NCBI RefSeq assembly: GCF_020662265.1
Contig: NZ_VEWM01000058.1
Span: forward strand, 1-52,291
DNA length: 52,291 nt
Direction: 5' to 3'
From: Psychrobacter sp. I-STPA6b
GTDB lineage: Bacteria > Pseudomonadota > Gammaproteobacteria > Pseudomonadales > Moraxellaceae
Made by a program: the position numbers and the translations under genes. The notes beneath the pieces are model-generated. The model worked only from the letters and a program-made list of their open reading frames with translations, searched no databases and was not told where the DNA came from. Below are positions 51,707 through 52,291 of the stretch, one piece after another (within the stretch, counting starts at the first letter, position 1; every line of letters begins with the position of its first letter).

Positions 51707-51833
51707 ATAATCATGTTTTGAAAACTAGTCAATCAGTGATAGTTAGAGGAAAAGCCAAGTAGAAAACAAGAGGAGACTCTAAATTCAAAAATACAGCCTA
51801 TAAAAATAGAGCCTTTTGATGGTATGTAAATGC

Positions 51834-52291
51834 TTAGATATTGCCAGCGGCAAGCTGTAATATTGGATCAATATCATCCACTGATGATGGTGCTGAAACA
51901 GCATCATCACCTTCTTTTAGAAGGATATTAGCCTCTGTATATTCAATATCTACTAGCTCTAAATCACTACCCTGACTATGTGCAGTTAAAGCTTGGGTTG
52001 CCATAAGGCTATTCATATTTTTAGACTGCCGCTCATTCTGATACTGCATTTGAATAGCTTGTTCGGTTAACTCAATATATCCTGTATTCAGCAGATAATC
52101 CAAGTCAACTTTATCAATCATTTTTAGACCAATGTGGCGACTCATTTTATCTTCACTTTTTAATAGCATGCAAAATTGTCGCTCACGCCCTGTCAACTCT
52201 TCATCACAAGACTCAACACCAGATAACACTTTTAAACATTTTTCAGTACAGCATATGCCCTGATTATGAAACAACTTATCTATATAAATAC
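51834..52291 (-). CDS. Hypothetical protein, 5' end beyond the window
   Basis: The frame stays open to the right edge, so the start lies outside; a TTG at 52274 is inside the frame and is probably not the start. About 150 residues are visible. CCTEKCLKVL contains closely spaced cysteines. ELTGRERQFCMLLKSEDKMS, then DLDYLLNTGYIELTEQA, resembles a winged-helix-like module found at the end of some proteobacterial regulators (LTxxxRxxLxLIDG..LxxLxxxGLI); this likeness is weak. The tail is acidic (ANILLKEGDDAVSAPSSVDDIDP). No function is assigned. Confidence 0.55.
   Translation of the reverse strand, partial: IYIDKLFHNQGICCTEKCLKVLSGVESCDEELTGRERQFCMLLKSEDKMSRHIGLKMIDKVDLDYLLNTGYIELTEQAIQMQYQNERQSKNMNSLMATQALTAHSQGSDLELVDIEYTEANILLKEGDDAVSAPSSVDDIDPILQLAAGNI

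Overview
The window looks like a chromosomal segment from a low-GC gammaproteobacterium of the Moraxellaceae (Moraxella/Psychrobacter type). This is inferred from the protein styles, the AT-rich intergenic DNA and the gene set; no 16S gene is present, so the genus is not fixed. Most of the window is ordinary core genome: prfB with its programmed frameshift (cut by the left edge), rtcB, ppnP, waaA-rsmE, a ferric-iron ABC transporter (two substrate-binding lipoprotein genes, permease, ATPase), cmoM, gyrA-gst, clpB, tRNA-Val and tRNA-Asp, and a seven-gene molybdenum-cofactor set (moeA, moaA, moaB, mobA, moaC, moaD, moaE) near the right end.

Layout. 1-5.8 kb: prfB, two co-directional unknown genes (the second ends in a perfect 15-bp tandem repeat), a long AT-rich gap holding a 33-codon ORF with a good promoter and RBS plus a long RNA-like hairpin, rtcB with a 107-nt hairpin behind it, a small basic protein gene, and ppnP. 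5.8-13.6 kb: a degenerate J-domain membrane protein, an AMP-forming acyl-CoA synthetase, an HSD10-like dehydrogenase gene that has lost part of its Rossmann fold and its frame, a Sel1-repeat tail-anchored protein and a small membrane protein. 13.8-21.6 kb: waaA, rsmE and the iron ABC system. 21.7-29.7 kb: cmoM, gyrA, gst, clpB behind a sigma-32-like promoter, and two tRNAs. 29.8-33.8 kb: a small accessory region next to tRNA-Asp, with an McrBC-type restriction pair, an IS3-type relic and a truncated phage-type gene. 33.9-45.2 kb: the carboxylase operon and its regulator. 45.7-52.3 kb: a NYN/OST-HTH protein, the Moco genes and an edge-truncated unknown gene.

The most interesting system is the minus-strand operon at 41.8-33.9 kb. 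It encodes two different HyuA-type subunits (639 and 718 aa), one HyuB-type subunit (768 aa), a zinc-ribbon gamma-type subunit with a His-rich tail (150 aa) and an unrecognised 260-aa fifth protein. Three-subunit acetone carboxylase (AcxABC) has only one HyuA-type chain. The five-gene composition and sizes fit acetophenone carboxylase (ApcABCDE) much better. A 940-aa MalT-type STAND/LuxR regulator lies directly upstream, and the 532-bp gap between them carries an array of GGGTA direct repeats that could be its binding sites. I infer an ATP-dependent ketone carboxylase of unknown substrate.

Other points worth checking are a possible attenuator/pseudoknot between fbpA and fbpB, an iron-binding paralogue that has lost the iron-binding tyrosines, a TA-flanked MITE-like inverted repeat, and the small ORF at 2937. 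All names rest on motif recognition from memory and by eye; no database search was run.
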